A stretch of DNA of 64,000 bases, from assembly GCA_025451845.1 (NCBI GenBank), contig JANWJS010000029.1:62001-126000 (forward strand), written 5' to 3'. A program made the translations under genes and the position numbers. Shown here one piece after another: positions 26,184-34,440 of the stretch. Source of the stretch: Steroidobacteraceae bacterium (GTDB lineage: Bacteria > Pseudomonadota > Gammaproteobacteria > Steroidobacterales > Steroidobacteraceae). Under the pieces are notes generated by a model. It saw only the letters and a list, made by a program, of their open reading frames with translations. It was not told where the DNA came from and did not search any database. The stretch's first letter is position 1. Each line of letters opens with the position of its first letter.

Positions 26184-26239
26184 AGGACCGCGATCGCATC
26201 AACCTCGATCAGATAGCCCGGGATTGATGCATTCGAGCG
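26180..26239 (-). pseudogene. Remnant of a RidA-like gene 3' end
   Basis: Directly after the tesB stop and in the same frame, 19 further sense codons read SIPGYLIEVDAIAVL before a TAG. This resembles the final strand of Rid/YjgF-family proteins (typically L-V-E-I-E-A-I-A). No start codon or upstream Rid sequence exists. The TAG overlaps the stop of the converging FAD dehydrogenase (CTAG). The simplest reading is a deletion that removed most of a Rid gene; with so few residues, chance cannot be ruled out. Confidence 0.4.
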
Positions 26240-27106
26240 TCATTTCTTTGCGACCTTCAGTCGTATCAGCCCTTCCTGCGCGGTGCTGGCTACCAGCCGG
26301 CCATCGCGCGCGTAGACACCGGCCCGCGCAAAACCCCTCGCGCCCGAAGCGCTCGGACTTTCCACGGCATACAACAGCCAGTCATCGACCCGCAGTGACC
26401 GATGGAACCACATGGCGTGGTCGATGCTGGCCATCACGATGGTGTTTTTCAGCAGCGCCGACCCATGCGGCAGGGTGGCGGTGTCGAGCAGGAAGTAATC
26501 CGAGAGGTACGCCAGGAAGCGCCGATGCAGCCCCTCATCGGGCGGCAGGCGATCCACCGCGCGAAACCATACCTGCCGCGACGGCGGCGCCCTCTGCGGC
26601 GCCAGGAAGTCGATGGGCTGCACCAGCCGGAACTCGAACGGCCGCGGCTGCTCGAGAAATCGCCGCAGCCGCTCCGGCATGCGTGCGAGCAGCTCCGGGG
26701 GCGGGCGGCTCGAGTCGGGCAGGTCCTCCGGCGGCGGCACTGTCGGCATCGCGATCTGATGCTCGAAGCCCTCCTCCAGCACCTGGAAGGATGCCGCCAT
26801 GTTGAAGATCGGCTCGCCGTGCTGGATCGCGACCACCCGCCGGTTCGAGAAGCTGTGGCCGTCGAGGCTGCGGTCCACTTGGTAGACGATGGGCGCGTTG
26901 AAGTCGCCCCGGCGCAGGAAATACGCGTGCAGTGAATGCACGATGCGCCCTTCTACGGTCGCGGAGGCGGCGGTGAGCGCCTGGCCGAGCACCTGGCCGC
27001 CAAACACCTGGGCACTGCCGACGTCGCGGCTCTCGCCTCGAAAAAGATTGACCTCGAGCGACTCGAGCTCGAGCACGGTGAGCAGATCCGCGAGCTGGGA
27101 ATGCAT
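26240..27106 (-). CDS. tesB: Acyl-CoA thioesterase II
   Basis: About 288 residues forming a double hot-dog thioesterase that hydrolyses medium- and long-chain acyl-CoAs. The N-terminus LADLLTVLELESLEVNLFRGES, then VFGGQVLGQALTAA, HSLHAYFLRRGDFNAPIVYQVDR and SFSNRRVVAIQ match TesB. In the second half, MASIDHAMWFHR carries the catalytic Asp, and the C-terminal VASTAQEGLIR carries the Gln. ATG at 27106 aligns with the E. coli start; a TTG at 27118 overlapping the upstream stop is an alternative. It is coupled to the reductase gene upstream. Confidence 0.95.
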   Translation of the reverse strand: MHSQLADLLTVLELESLEVNLFRGESRDVGSAQVFGGQVLGQALTAASATVEGRIVHSLHAYFLRRGDFNAPIVYQVDRSLDGHSFSNRRVVAIQHGEPIFNMAASFQVLEEGFEHQIAMPTVPPPEDLPDSSRPPPELLARMPERLRRFLEQPRPFEFRLVQPIDFLAPQRAPPSRQVWFRAVDRLPPDEGLHRRFLAYLSDYFLLDTATLPHGSALLKNTIVMASIDHAMWFHRSLRVDDWLLYAVESPSASGARGFARAGVYARDGRLVASTAQEGLIRLKVAKK

Positions 27107-27114
27107 GCCGCTGC

Positions 27115-28170
27115 TCAATCGGGCACACCCAGCCGCTGATGCATGATCGGGCTGGTGGTCGTGTACTGCAGGAACTGCCGCTTCTGCGGAAAGAGATGAT
27201 GTTGGATGGCGAAAGCGGCGAGCGCCGCCTCGTGGAAGCCTGACAGGATGAGCTTCTTCTTGCCGGGATAGGTGTTGATGTCACCCACCGCGAAGACTCC
27301 AGGCAGGCTCGTCTGGAAGTTCGCCGTATCGACCTTGAGAGCTTTCTTCTCGAGCTCGAGTCCCCATTCGGCGATCGGGCCGAGCTTTGGATGCAGGCCG
27401 AAGAAGACGAGCAGGTGTTCCGCCTCGAGCGCGTGCGCCGTGCCGTCCGCTGCCTTGATGTTGACGCCCCGCAGCGCCCCTTCCGTCGCGATGAGAGAAT
27501 GGGGCAGCGCCTCGAAGCAGCGCATGCGCCCGGCCGACACCAGCTCCTTCATCTTGGAGACCGAGGCCGGCGCGGCGCGAAACTCGGCGCGCCGATGCAC
27601 CAGCGTCACGCTTGTGGCACGCGGCGCCAACTCGAGCGTCCAATCGAGGGCCGAGTCGCCGCCGCCGAAGATGACGAGGCGCTTGCCCTCGAGTGCGCTG
27701 ACATCCTTCACGCGATAGAGAATGCCTTTTCCTTCGAACGGCTCGGCGCCCTCGACACCGAGCCGCCGGGCCTGGAACGAGCCGACGCCGGCGGCGATCA
27801 CCACCGCACCGGCATCGAAGCGCGTACCTGCGGCGGTGGCGATGGCGAAGCGCCCGTCCTCGCGGCGCGAGAACTGAACGACCTCCTGCCCGAGGTGAAA
27901 CTGCGGGTTGAAGGGCTTGATCTGCTGCAGCAGCCGGTCGACCAGCTCCTGCGCGCCGCAGACCGGCAGCGCCGGGATGTCATAAATGGGCTTGTCCGGG
28001 TAGAGCTCCGTGCACTGTCCACCGGGAGCGGGAAGCGAGTCGACCACGTGGGCGCTGATCCCGAGCAATCCCAGCTCGAAGACCTGGAACAGGCCGCAAG
28101 GACCTGCACCGACGATCACCACTTCCGTCTGGATCGGCTCGCCGGCGGCGGTAGAGGAATTAAGGCTCAA
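27115..28170 (-). CDS. Ferredoxin/flavodoxin-NADP+ reductase, thioredoxin-reductase-like type
   Basis: A 351-residue FAD protein. The N-terminal FAD-binding motif is VVIVGAGPCGLFQVFELGLLG. Next is LPAPGGQCTELYPDKPIYDIPALP, a signature of the TrxR-like FNR group (Bacillus YumC, Chlorobium FNR). The NADPH domain has LVIFGGGDSALDWTLEL and HRRAEFRA. The C-terminal FAVGDINTYPGKKKLILSGFHEAALAAF binds FAD, and an extra C-terminal helix is typical of FNR versus true thioredoxin reductases. No CxxC redox pair is present, which excludes thioredoxin reductase. A possible electron acceptor is the 2Fe-2S ferredoxin at 862-1176. tesB follows with overlapping or near-overlapping codons. Confidence 0.92.
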   Translation of the reverse strand: MSLNSSTAAGEPIQTEVVIVGAGPCGLFQVFELGLLGISAHVVDSLPAPGGQCTELYPDKPIYDIPALPVCGAQELVDRLLQQIKPFNPQFHLGQEVVQFSRREDGRFAIATAAGTRFDAGAVVIAAGVGSFQARRLGVEGAEPFEGKGILYRVKDVSALEGKRLVIFGGGDSALDWTLELAPRATSVTLVHRRAEFRAAPASVSKMKELVSAGRMRCFEALPHSLIATEGALRGVNIKAADGTAHALEAEHLLVFFGLHPKLGPIAEWGLELEKKALKVDTANFQTSLPGVFAVGDINTYPGKKKLILSGFHEAALAAFAIQHHLFPQKRQFLQYTTTSPIMHQRLGVPD

Positions 28171-28225
28171 TAGCAGCCCCTTTCGGTTTGCTTCTCAAAG
28201 AGCGGCGCGCCTGCAGTGGGGCTGA

Positions 28226-28525
28226 TTATGCTCGGCCCGCGTTCGCGTCCGTTGGGGTATGGAAATATTCGCTTTCCGAGGCCAGCTGATCGATCAGCCG
28301 CCTCAGCTCCGCCATGCGGCCCTCCGCCGTGCTGATCGGCATGCAGTCCTGGCAGCGCGGGTCACCGCAGGGCTGACGCGAGTACAGCCAGTACTGCAGG
28401 GCGCCCGCGAGCAGCCCGTCGGCGATATCCCAGAGATCCGCGTCCCGGTCCTTGTCGGCGAGCCGGTTGCCCAGATCGACTGCCTTGGTGAAAGCAGAGT
28501 CGAATGTGTCAGCGATCTCAGTCAT
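28226..28525 (-). CDS. Small Cys-containing protein of unknown function
   Basis: A 99-residue soluble protein. It is mainly helical (FTKAVDLGNRLADKD, DIADGLLAGALQYWLY). Its centre has three clustered Cys residues, PCGDPRCQDC (Cys-x4-Cys-x2-Cys), suggestive of a metal site with a ligand elsewhere. No family is recognised with certainty. A strong AGGAG site lies 5 bases before the ATG. A CTGT-N8-ACAG palindrome matching the LexA core lies 24 bases upstream of the start, so it may belong to the SOS response. The reductase gene follows 55 bases downstream on the same strand. Confidence 0.75.
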   Translation of the reverse strand: MTEIADTFDSAFTKAVDLGNRLADKDRDADLWDIADGLLAGALQYWLYSRQPCGDPRCQDCMPISTAEGRMAELRRLIDQLASESEYFHTPTDANAGRA

Positions 28526-28548
28526 CGCGTCTCCTGCGCGTTTCTTGA

Positions 28549-28564
28549 CTGTACAAAAACACAG
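28549..28564. promoter_or_regulatory. Candidate LexA (SOS) box
   Basis: CTGT-ACAAAAAC-ACAG is an exact match to the gammaproteobacterial LexA core CTGT-N8-ACAG with an A-rich centre, 24 bases upstream of the ATG of the 99-residue protein. The flanks (GA and GG) do not match the extended consensus. It lies in a 270-base spacer that otherwise shows no gene or clear structure. Confidence 0.4.
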
Positions 28565-28795
28565 GGCCGCCGTTTCTCATGCCGGCGTTTTGGACAGTTG
28601 GAAGACGTTAAGGGCCCTGCGCTCCATCAAGCCACCAGTATAAGGCAATCGCCGCGTCCGTTTATCCGCGGAGCGGACCCGTCGGCGCATCTGCGATGAC
28701 CTGCACGGACGGCCGCAGATTGCCGGCGCATGATCTGGGTAAGCTCGGGGGCAGCCTTGGCCGATTACGGCCCGCCGCTCCCGCGCTTAGGTAGC

Positions 28796-31342
28796 ATGCA
28801 TAAGCCAGAGCACACCCTGCGGCGCCCTTTGCGGGCGCGATTCGGCATCGGCGCCCGGTTGACACTGGGCCTCGCAGCCGTGGCCGTGGTCGTCGTGGCG
28901 GCTCATGTGCTCGCGACACGCACCACTCGCGCCGCAGTGGCAGCGGTGCAGAGCATGCGCACCTGGCACGAGCCACTGGCCGAGAGCTCGAGCGCCATCC
29001 TGGAGAAGCTGAGCGCCTACGACCGCGCGGTCGCGGATGATTTGCAGTCCGACAAGGGCGACTTCCAGACGCTCGCTCCTGCAGGCGACGCCCTGCATCA
29101 GGCAGTCGATCGATATTTCGCCGTGACCCTGGCCCTGACCCCTGCCTCGCGGCAGCTGCGTGACGAGCTCATGGCTCACATCCAGGACGGGCGGCAGCTC
29201 GCGTTGGATGCCGCGCAGCGGATCCAGTGGCGCCAGCAGAACTCGGAGGCGCTCGATCGCGTGTACCACCTGGTCGCCACCGCCGGCGGCACGGGGCTCA
29301 CCATCCACGGCCAGGTCATCGCGAGACCTTCCCTCGCGGCTCTCGCAACGGCGATAGATGCCGTTCGCTATAGCTATGGATCGCCCGAAGGGACGGCGGC
29401 GCGCGAGCGCAATTTCGAAGCCGCGTTGCGCCTGCATGCCGCAGAGCTCGCGCGCTCGCCGGGACAGGCTTGGGTGGATGTCGTGGGGACCGACTTCCAG
29501 CGGGCCGTGCAGTTGCGGCAGGACATCGAGCGGCTCGACGCTCGCGATGTGGCGGCGCGGCGCGCCCTGCTCGAGCAGAGCAGCGTTTTGACGGCGGACG
29601 TGCAGGCCGAGCTGCAAGCGCCTGCGCGCCGCGGACTCATGAACGCGGCGCGTTACGCCGCCGTTTCGGCGGACGCGGCCGAGCACACCGTAACCGTGTC
29701 CGGCGTAGCGGTCCTCATCGTCATGGTAATCGTCTCGGCGCTGCTCGTAGCCAGCATCAGCCTGCCCGTGCGCCGGCTTACCGCCGCGACACGCCTCCTG
29801 GCGAGTGGCGAACGCAGCGTGCGCGCGCCGCGGGGCGGTTCCGCGGAGATCGACGAGCTGGCCGAGTCCTTCAACACCATGGCCGACCGCATCTCACAGG
29901 CCGAGGCCGAGTTGCGCGCGCAGCAGGCGGAGCTCGAGCGCCACGTCGCGGAACGGACCCAACAGCTGCACCACCTGGCTCATCACGACCCGCTCACGCA
30001 GCTGCCCAACCGCCGCCAGCTCGCGGGACGGCTCGGCGGCGCCCTGGCGCGCGCCCGGCAGACCGGGCGGCGGGTCGCGCTGCTCTTCGTCGACATGGAC
30101 AACTTCAAGTCGTTGAACGATACGCTCGGGCACAACTTCGGCGATCGCGTGTTGCAGGGCATCGCCCAGCGGCTGCAGGCCGCCGCCGGCAGCAACAGTC
30201 TGGTCGCGCGGCTCGGCGGGGACGAGTTCACCCTGCTGATCGAGGAGGTGCGCACGGTCGCGGAGGTCGAGCAACGCGCCGCCGCGCTGGTCGCGACGCT
30301 ACAGCAGCCGCTCAGCATCGAAGGCCGGGCGCTCGCAACCACGGCCAGCGTCGGCGCGAGCCTGTTTCCGGATCACGCGCACGACGCTGAGGGCCTGCTG
30401 CGCGCCGCCGACGTGGCACTGTTTCGCGCCAAGGAGCTGGGCCGCAACCGCTTCGCGCTCTACCGTGCTGCGCTCTATGACGCCGCGGCACAGCGTTTTC
30501 GCCTGGAGCAGGCGCTGCGCCAGGCGGTCGAGGCCAATGAGCTGTTGCTCATGTTTCAGCCGGAAGTCGCGCTCGGCGGCTGCGAAGTCACCGCGCTCGA
30601 GGCGCTGCTGCGCTGGCGCAAGCCCAGCGGCCGCATCGCCACCGCCTCGGAATTCATCCACGTCGCCGAGAAGAGCGGCCTCATTCACGACCTGACCGGC
30701 TGGGTGCTGCGCTCGGCGACCGCCACGGCGGCGGCCTGGCGCGCCGCCGGCTGGCACGACGCGCGAGTGGCCATCAACGTCTCGCCGCCCCAGTTCTTCG
30801 AGAGCGACTTCGTCAGTCATATCGCGCGCACCCTGGAACGTGCGGGCCTGCCGGCGAGCGCCCTGGAGCTCGAGCTCACCGAGACCGTGCTGCAGACCGG
30901 CTCCGCGACCATAGAGGCGCTGCGGTCCCTGCGCGAGCTCGGTGTCTCCATCGCCCTCGATGATTTCGGCATCGGCTACTCCTCGCTGACCTCGCTCGAG
31001 CAGCTGCCGATCAACCGCGTCAAGCTCGATCGCATGCTCATCGAGGGTGTCGATTCCAACCCTCGCTCGGCCGCCATCGTGCGCTCGATCGTGACGCTCT
31101 GCCATGGCCTGGGCCTGGAGGTAGTCGCTGAAGGCGTCGAGCGCCCCGCCCAACTCGAGTTCCTCACCCACTGCGGCCCTCTTGCGGTACAGGGCTATCT
31201 CCTCGCCCATCCCGTCGAGGCCGCGGCCGCTGCCGAGGAAGCCAAAGCCGCCGCCGCGCGTGCGCGGTCCCTTCTCGCCGCCTCCCCAGCGCCGCCTCTC
31301 AGCCTCGTAGCCTCCGCCCGCAAGCGCTCGCAGCCGGCCTGA
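28796..31342 (+). CDS. Membrane-anchored GGDEF-EAL protein with HAMP domain
   Basis: About 848 residues. Two membrane helices (about 22-40 and 303-323) enclose a periplasmic sensor of roughly 260 residues that is helical and of no recognised family. A HAMP segment and a short coiled coil follow (SQAEAELRAQQAELERHVAER region). The GGDEF domain has an intact RLGGDEFTLL active site near residue 474, but the upstream RxxD inhibitory site is absent (GSNS instead). The EAL domain retains EALLRW, LELTETVLQ, DDFGIGYSSL and VVAEGVE, so it should hydrolyse c-di-GMP. Both activities are therefore possible. ATG at 28796 is used; an upstream in-frame start at 28730 would add 22 residues without a plausible role. 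Confidence 0.92.
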   Translation: MHKPEHTLRRPLRARFGIGARLTLGLAAVAVVVVAAHVLATRTTRAAVAAVQSMRTWHEPLAESSSAILEKLSAYDRAVADDLQSDKGDFQTLAPAGDALHQAVDRYFAVTLALTPASRQLRDELMAHIQDGRQLALDAAQRIQWRQQNSEALDRVYHLVATAGGTGLTIHGQVIARPSLAALATAIDAVRYSYGSPEGTAARERNFEAALRLHAAELARSPGQAWVDVVGTDFQRAVQLRQDIERLDARDVAARRALLEQSSVLTADVQAELQAPARRGLMNAARYAAVSADAAEHTVTVSGVAVLIVMVIVSALLVASISLPVRRLTAATRLLASGERSVRAPRGGSAEIDELAESFNTMADRISQAEAELRAQQAELERHVAERTQQLHHLAHHDPLTQLPNRRQLAGRLGGALARARQTGRRVALLFVDMDNFKSLNDTLGHNFGDRVLQGIAQRLQAAAGSNSLVARLGGDEFTLLIEEVRTVAEVEQRAAALVATLQQPLSIEGRALATTASVGASLFPDHAHDAEGLLRAADVALFRAKELGRNRFALYRAALYDAAAQRFRLEQALRQAVEANELLLMFQPEVALGGCEVTALEALLRWRKPSGRIATASEFIHVAEKSGLIHDLTGWVLRSATATAAAWRAAGWHDARVAINVSPPQFFESDFVSHIARTLERAGLPASALELELTETVLQTGSATIEALRSLRELGVSIALDDFGIGYSSLTSLEQLPINRVKLDRMLIEGVDSNPRSAAIVRSIVTLCHGLGLEVVAEGVERPAQLEFLTHCGPLAVQGYLLAHPVEAAAAAEEAKAAAARARSLLAASPAPPLSLVASARKRSQPA

Positions 31343-31359
31343 CCGCCGACTCGCGCGCT

Positions 31360-32394
31360 TCATGACCCTGCGTATGCGTTGCGGACGCGCACACCAACAT
31401 CCGGTTGATCCGTGAAGAACCCATCCAGCCCCGCTGCCAGAAATTGCCGCAGCTCCCCCTCCAGATCCAGCTCCGCCGGCAGGAACGCGCTCTCGGCGCG
31501 AAACGTCCACGGATGCACCTTCAAGCCCACTGCATGCGCGTCCGCGACCAGAGAGGTCGGCCGCGCGAGTCTGCCGGTGCCGTCCCGCGGGATGATGAGC
31601 GACTTCGCTGGCCCGATACACGCCGCGTAGGCGGCGATCTCCTCGAGGCCCTTGGGGGTCAGGAGATCGGCATAGGTGCGCGGATCACCGCGCTCGTTGA
31701 AATCGTACGGCGCACCTGCCGCCTCGATGAGCTGCACCAGCGGCAAGCGCGTGAGACAGCTCAAAGCCCGGAGGTTCGCTGTCTCGAACGATTGCAGGAA
31801 GGCGAACCCGTCCGGTCCCCGATAGCCATACCGCTCCAGCGCCGCAACCAGCCGCTCCTCCATCGCGAGGCCCAGCCCTGCGAAATAACTCGGATGCTTG
31901 GTCTCCGGATAGACCCCGATCGGCCCCGGCGGCGGCAACCCGAGAGAGAGCGAGCGCAGGCGCCGCCGCTCCTCGGCCTCGCGCGCCAGCGCCAGAATTT
32001 CGTCCAACGTTGGAATCTCGAGGCTGCCGTCGAGCCGGGCGTTGGCGGGCCGAAGCTCCGGGATCCTCTCGCGAGCCCGCAGCGTCTTCAGCTCTTCCAA
32101 CAGGAAATCCTCCGTGAACCAACCGGTAACACTCGCTCCATCGACAACCTTGGTCGTGCGCCGGTCGGCGAATTCCCTGCGTGCGGCGACATCCGTCGTG
32201 CCGCCGATCTCGTTCTCGTGCCGCGCCACCATCACCCCGTCGCGAGTCATGACGAGGTCGGGCTCGATATAGTCGGCGCCCTGTTCGATGGCGATGAAGT
32301 ACGAAACCAGAGTATGCTCTGGCGCATACCCGCTCGCGCCGCGGTGGGCTATGACAATCGGCTGGCCGGGAGCGCTCATTGGCGCAACTGCCAT
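31360..32394 (-). CDS. glpQ: Glycerophosphodiester phosphodiesterase
   Basis: A 344-residue GDPD-family enzyme that releases glycerol-3-phosphate from deacylated phospholipids. The catalytic His-Arg and Glu are in IAHRGASGYAPEHT. The metal ligands are in YIEPDLVMTRDGVMVARHE. Later motifs are VYPETKHPSYF, FLQSFE and KVHPWTFRAE, ending in LDGFFTDQPDVG. The length and sequence order resemble GlpQ. No signal peptide is seen at the chosen start, unlike periplasmic E. coli GlpQ, so it may act in the cytoplasm like UgpQ. ATG at 32379 is an alternative start. It converges with the GGDEF-EAL gene and is divergent from the glgB operon. Confidence 0.9.
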   Translation of the reverse strand: MAVAPMSAPGQPIVIAHRGASGYAPEHTLVSYFIAIEQGADYIEPDLVMTRDGVMVARHENEIGGTTDVAARREFADRRTTKVVDGASVTGWFTEDFLLEELKTLRARERIPELRPANARLDGSLEIPTLDEILALAREAEERRRLRSLSLGLPPPGPIGVYPETKHPSYFAGLGLAMEERLVAALERYGYRGPDGFAFLQSFETANLRALSCLTRLPLVQLIEAAGAPYDFNERGDPRTYADLLTPKGLEEIAAYAACIGPAKSLIIPRDGTGRLARPTSLVADAHAVGLKVHPWTFRAESAFLPAELDLEGELRQFLAAGLDGFFTDQPDVGVRVRNAYAGS

Positions 32395-32452
32395 GCCGAT
32401 AAAAGGCCAAAGGCTGCCTTGCCCGCGAGGCCGGGGGAGCCACAGGGCGCGG

Positions 32453-32485
32453 CCGCCAAAATCGCCGCAGGGCGGCTTTTGGCGG
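32453..32485. repeat. Long perfect-arm hairpin in the glpQ-glgB spacer
   Basis: CCGCCAAAA (32453-32461) pairs perfectly with TTTTGGCGG (32477-32485), and an inner GCCG/CGGC stem (32464-32467, 32473-32476) extends it over a CAGGG loop with a two-base bulge. It starts 59 bases beyond the glpQ start and ends 38 bases before the glgB start. It has no following U-run and lies between divergent genes, so an ordinary terminator is unlikely. It could be an operator or a 5' leader structure. Confidence 0.55.
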
Positions 32486-32522
32486 GTGAACTTATGGGAA
32501 TGGTAATTGCTAAAGTCGCCAA

Positions 32523-34418
32523 GTGCTGCTCACCGATCAAGACGTCTATCTCTTTCGCGAAGGCACGCACGTGCGCGCCTACGAGAAGCTCGGGGCGCAT
32601 GCGCTGCAGGCCCCCCCCGATCACGAGCAGGGCACCCATTTCTCCGTTTGGGCCCCGAACGCCGCCAGCGTGTCGGTGGTGGGCGATTTCAACGGTTGGA
32701 ATCCGGCAAGCCACCCCCTGACGGTCCGCGGCGACTCCTCCGGGATCTGGGAGGTTTTCGTCCCCGGAGTGCGGGCGGGCGCGCTCTACAAGTATCACAT
32801 AGTCTCGCGACATGCGGGCTACACCGTCGATAAGGCGGATCCCTTCGCCTTTTACTGCGAGACCCCGCCGCGCACGGCCTCGGTGGTGTGGGATCTGTCT
32901 TACGAATGGGACGACGGGCACTGGATGGCGGGCCGCGGCCGCGTGAACGCCCACGATGCTCCCTGGTCGATCTATGAGCTGCACCTGGGCTCCTGGCGGC
33001 GCGTCGCCGAGGAGCACGGCCGCTGGATGACCTACCGCGAGCTCGCGCATGCCGTCGGCGACTATGCGGTGGAGATGGGCTTCACCCACGTGGAGCTGCT
33101 GCCCATCATGGAGCATCCGTTCTACGGCTCCTGGGGCTATCAGGTCACCGGCTATTTCGCGCCGACCTCGCGCTACGGCACGCCGCAGGACTTCATGTAC
33201 TTCGTCGATCACCTGCACCGGCGGGGGATCGGTGTGATCCTCGACTGGGTCCCCTCGCATTTCCCCAGCGACGAGCACGGGCTCGCTTATTTCGACGGGA
33301 CGCATCTTTACGAGCACGCCGATCCGCGCCAGGGCTTTCACCCGGAGTGGAACAGCTCGATCTTCAATTACGGGCGCGCCGAGGTACGCAATTTCCTCGC
33401 GAGCAGCGCGCTCTTTTGGCTCGATACCTATCACATCGATGCGCTGCGCGTTGACGCGGTCGCCTCCATGCTCTATCTCGACTATGCCCGGCGCGCCGGC
33501 GAGTGGATCCCGAACCGCTTCGGCGGCAACGAGAACCTCCAGGCCGTGGAGTTCATCAAGCAGCTGAATCTCGCGATCTACCGCGACCATCACGACACGC
33601 AGACCATCGCCGAGGAGTCGACCGCCTGGCCGATGGTCTCGCGACCGACCTATCTGGGCGGCCTCGGCTTCGGGCTCAAGTGGAACATGGGCTGGATGCA
33701 CGACACGCTGAACTACCTGCAGACCGACCCGGTGTTCCGCAAGTTCGCGCAGAATCAGCTTACTTTCAGCATCTGGTACGCTTTCAGCGAGAACTTCGTG
33801 CTGCCGCTCTCCCATGACGAGGTCGTACACGGCAAAGGATCGCTCATCGGCAAGATGCCCGGCGATGAGTGGCGGCAGTTCGCCTCGCTGCGGCTGCTCT
33901 TTGCCTACATGTGGACCCATCCCGGCAAGAAGCTCCTCTTCATGGGCGGGGAGTTCGGCCAGAAGCACGAGTGGCAGCACGATGAGAGCCTGGAGTGGCA
34001 CGTCCTGCAGTACCCGCTGCACGAAGGCATGCGCCGCTGGGTACGGGACCTCAACCATCTGTATCGCGAGACTCCGGCGCTCTACCAGCGCGATTTCACC
34101 CCCGACGGGTTCCAATGGATCGACTGCAACAACACCGATGAGAGCGTGATCGTTTATCTGCGCAAGGGACAGGAAGCGGGCGATGTCGCCCTGATCGCAT
34201 GCAATTTCACGCCCGTACCGCGGGACAACTACCGGGTCGGCGTGCCCCGCGGCGGCTGGTGGCGCGAGCGCCTGAACAGCGATGCCACCCATTACGGCGG
34301 CGGCGGCATCGGCAACTTCGGCGCGGTGGAGGCCTCGCCCCTGTCATCGCATGGCATGACCCATTCGCTCGCGCTGCGCCTGCCGCCACTCGCTGCCGTC
34401 GTCCTGACGCCCGACTGA
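32523..34418 (+). CDS. glgB: 1,4-alpha-glucan branching enzyme
   Basis: A 631-residue GH13 enzyme that introduces alpha-1,6 branches. The N-terminal CBM48 module is seen in [22 protein letters not shown]. The catalytic barrel has [39 protein letters not shown], the nucleophile region [16 protein letters not shown], the acid/base in [10 protein letters not shown], and [14 protein letters not shown]. It lacks the extra N-terminal domain of the 728-residue E. coli enzyme, as do many GlgB proteins linked to GlgE. The GTG start at 32523 has a weak -10-like TAAAGT 6 bases upstream. It is the first gene of the glucan/trehalose operon; glgE starts 22 bases after its stop. Confidence 0.95.
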   Translation: MLLTDQDVYLFREGTHVRAYEKLGAHALQAPPDHEQGTHFSVWAPNAASVSVVGDFNGWNPASHPLTVRGDSSGIWEVFVPGVRAGALYKYHIVSRHAGYTVDKADPFAFYCETPPRTASVVWDLSYEWDDGHWMAGRGRVNAHDAPWSIYELHLGSWRRVAEEHGRWMTYRELAHAVGDYAVEMGFTHVELLPIMEHPFYGSWGYQVTGYFAPTSRYGTPQDFMYFVDHLHRRGIGVILDWVPSHFPSDEHGLAYFDGTHLYEHADPRQGFHPEWNSSIFNYGRAEVRNFLASSALFWLDTYHIDALRVDAVASMLYLDYARRAGEWIPNRFGGNENLQAVEFIKQLNLAIYRDHHDTQTIAEESTAWPMVSRPTYLGGLGFGLKWNMGWMHDTLNYLQTDPVFRKFAQNQLTFSIWYAFSENFVLPLSHDEVVHGKGSLIGKMPGDEWRQFASLRLLFAYMWTHPGKKLLFMGGEFGQKHEWQHDESLEWHVLQYPLHEGMRRWVRDLNHLYRETPALYQRDFTPDGFQWIDCNNTDESVIVYLRKGQEAGDVALIACNFTPVPRDNYRVGVPRGGWWRERLNSDATHYGGGGIGNFGAVEASPLSSHGMTHSLALRLPPLAAVVLTPD

Positions 34419-34440
34419 CATCTCGGGTTGATAGGGCCTG

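Noticed and set aside
32376-34292. A 638-codon open frame on the minus strand across glgB
   Set aside because: It is antisense to a clear GH13 enzyme, has no domain, and reflects GC-rich codon bias that removes stops from the opposite strand.
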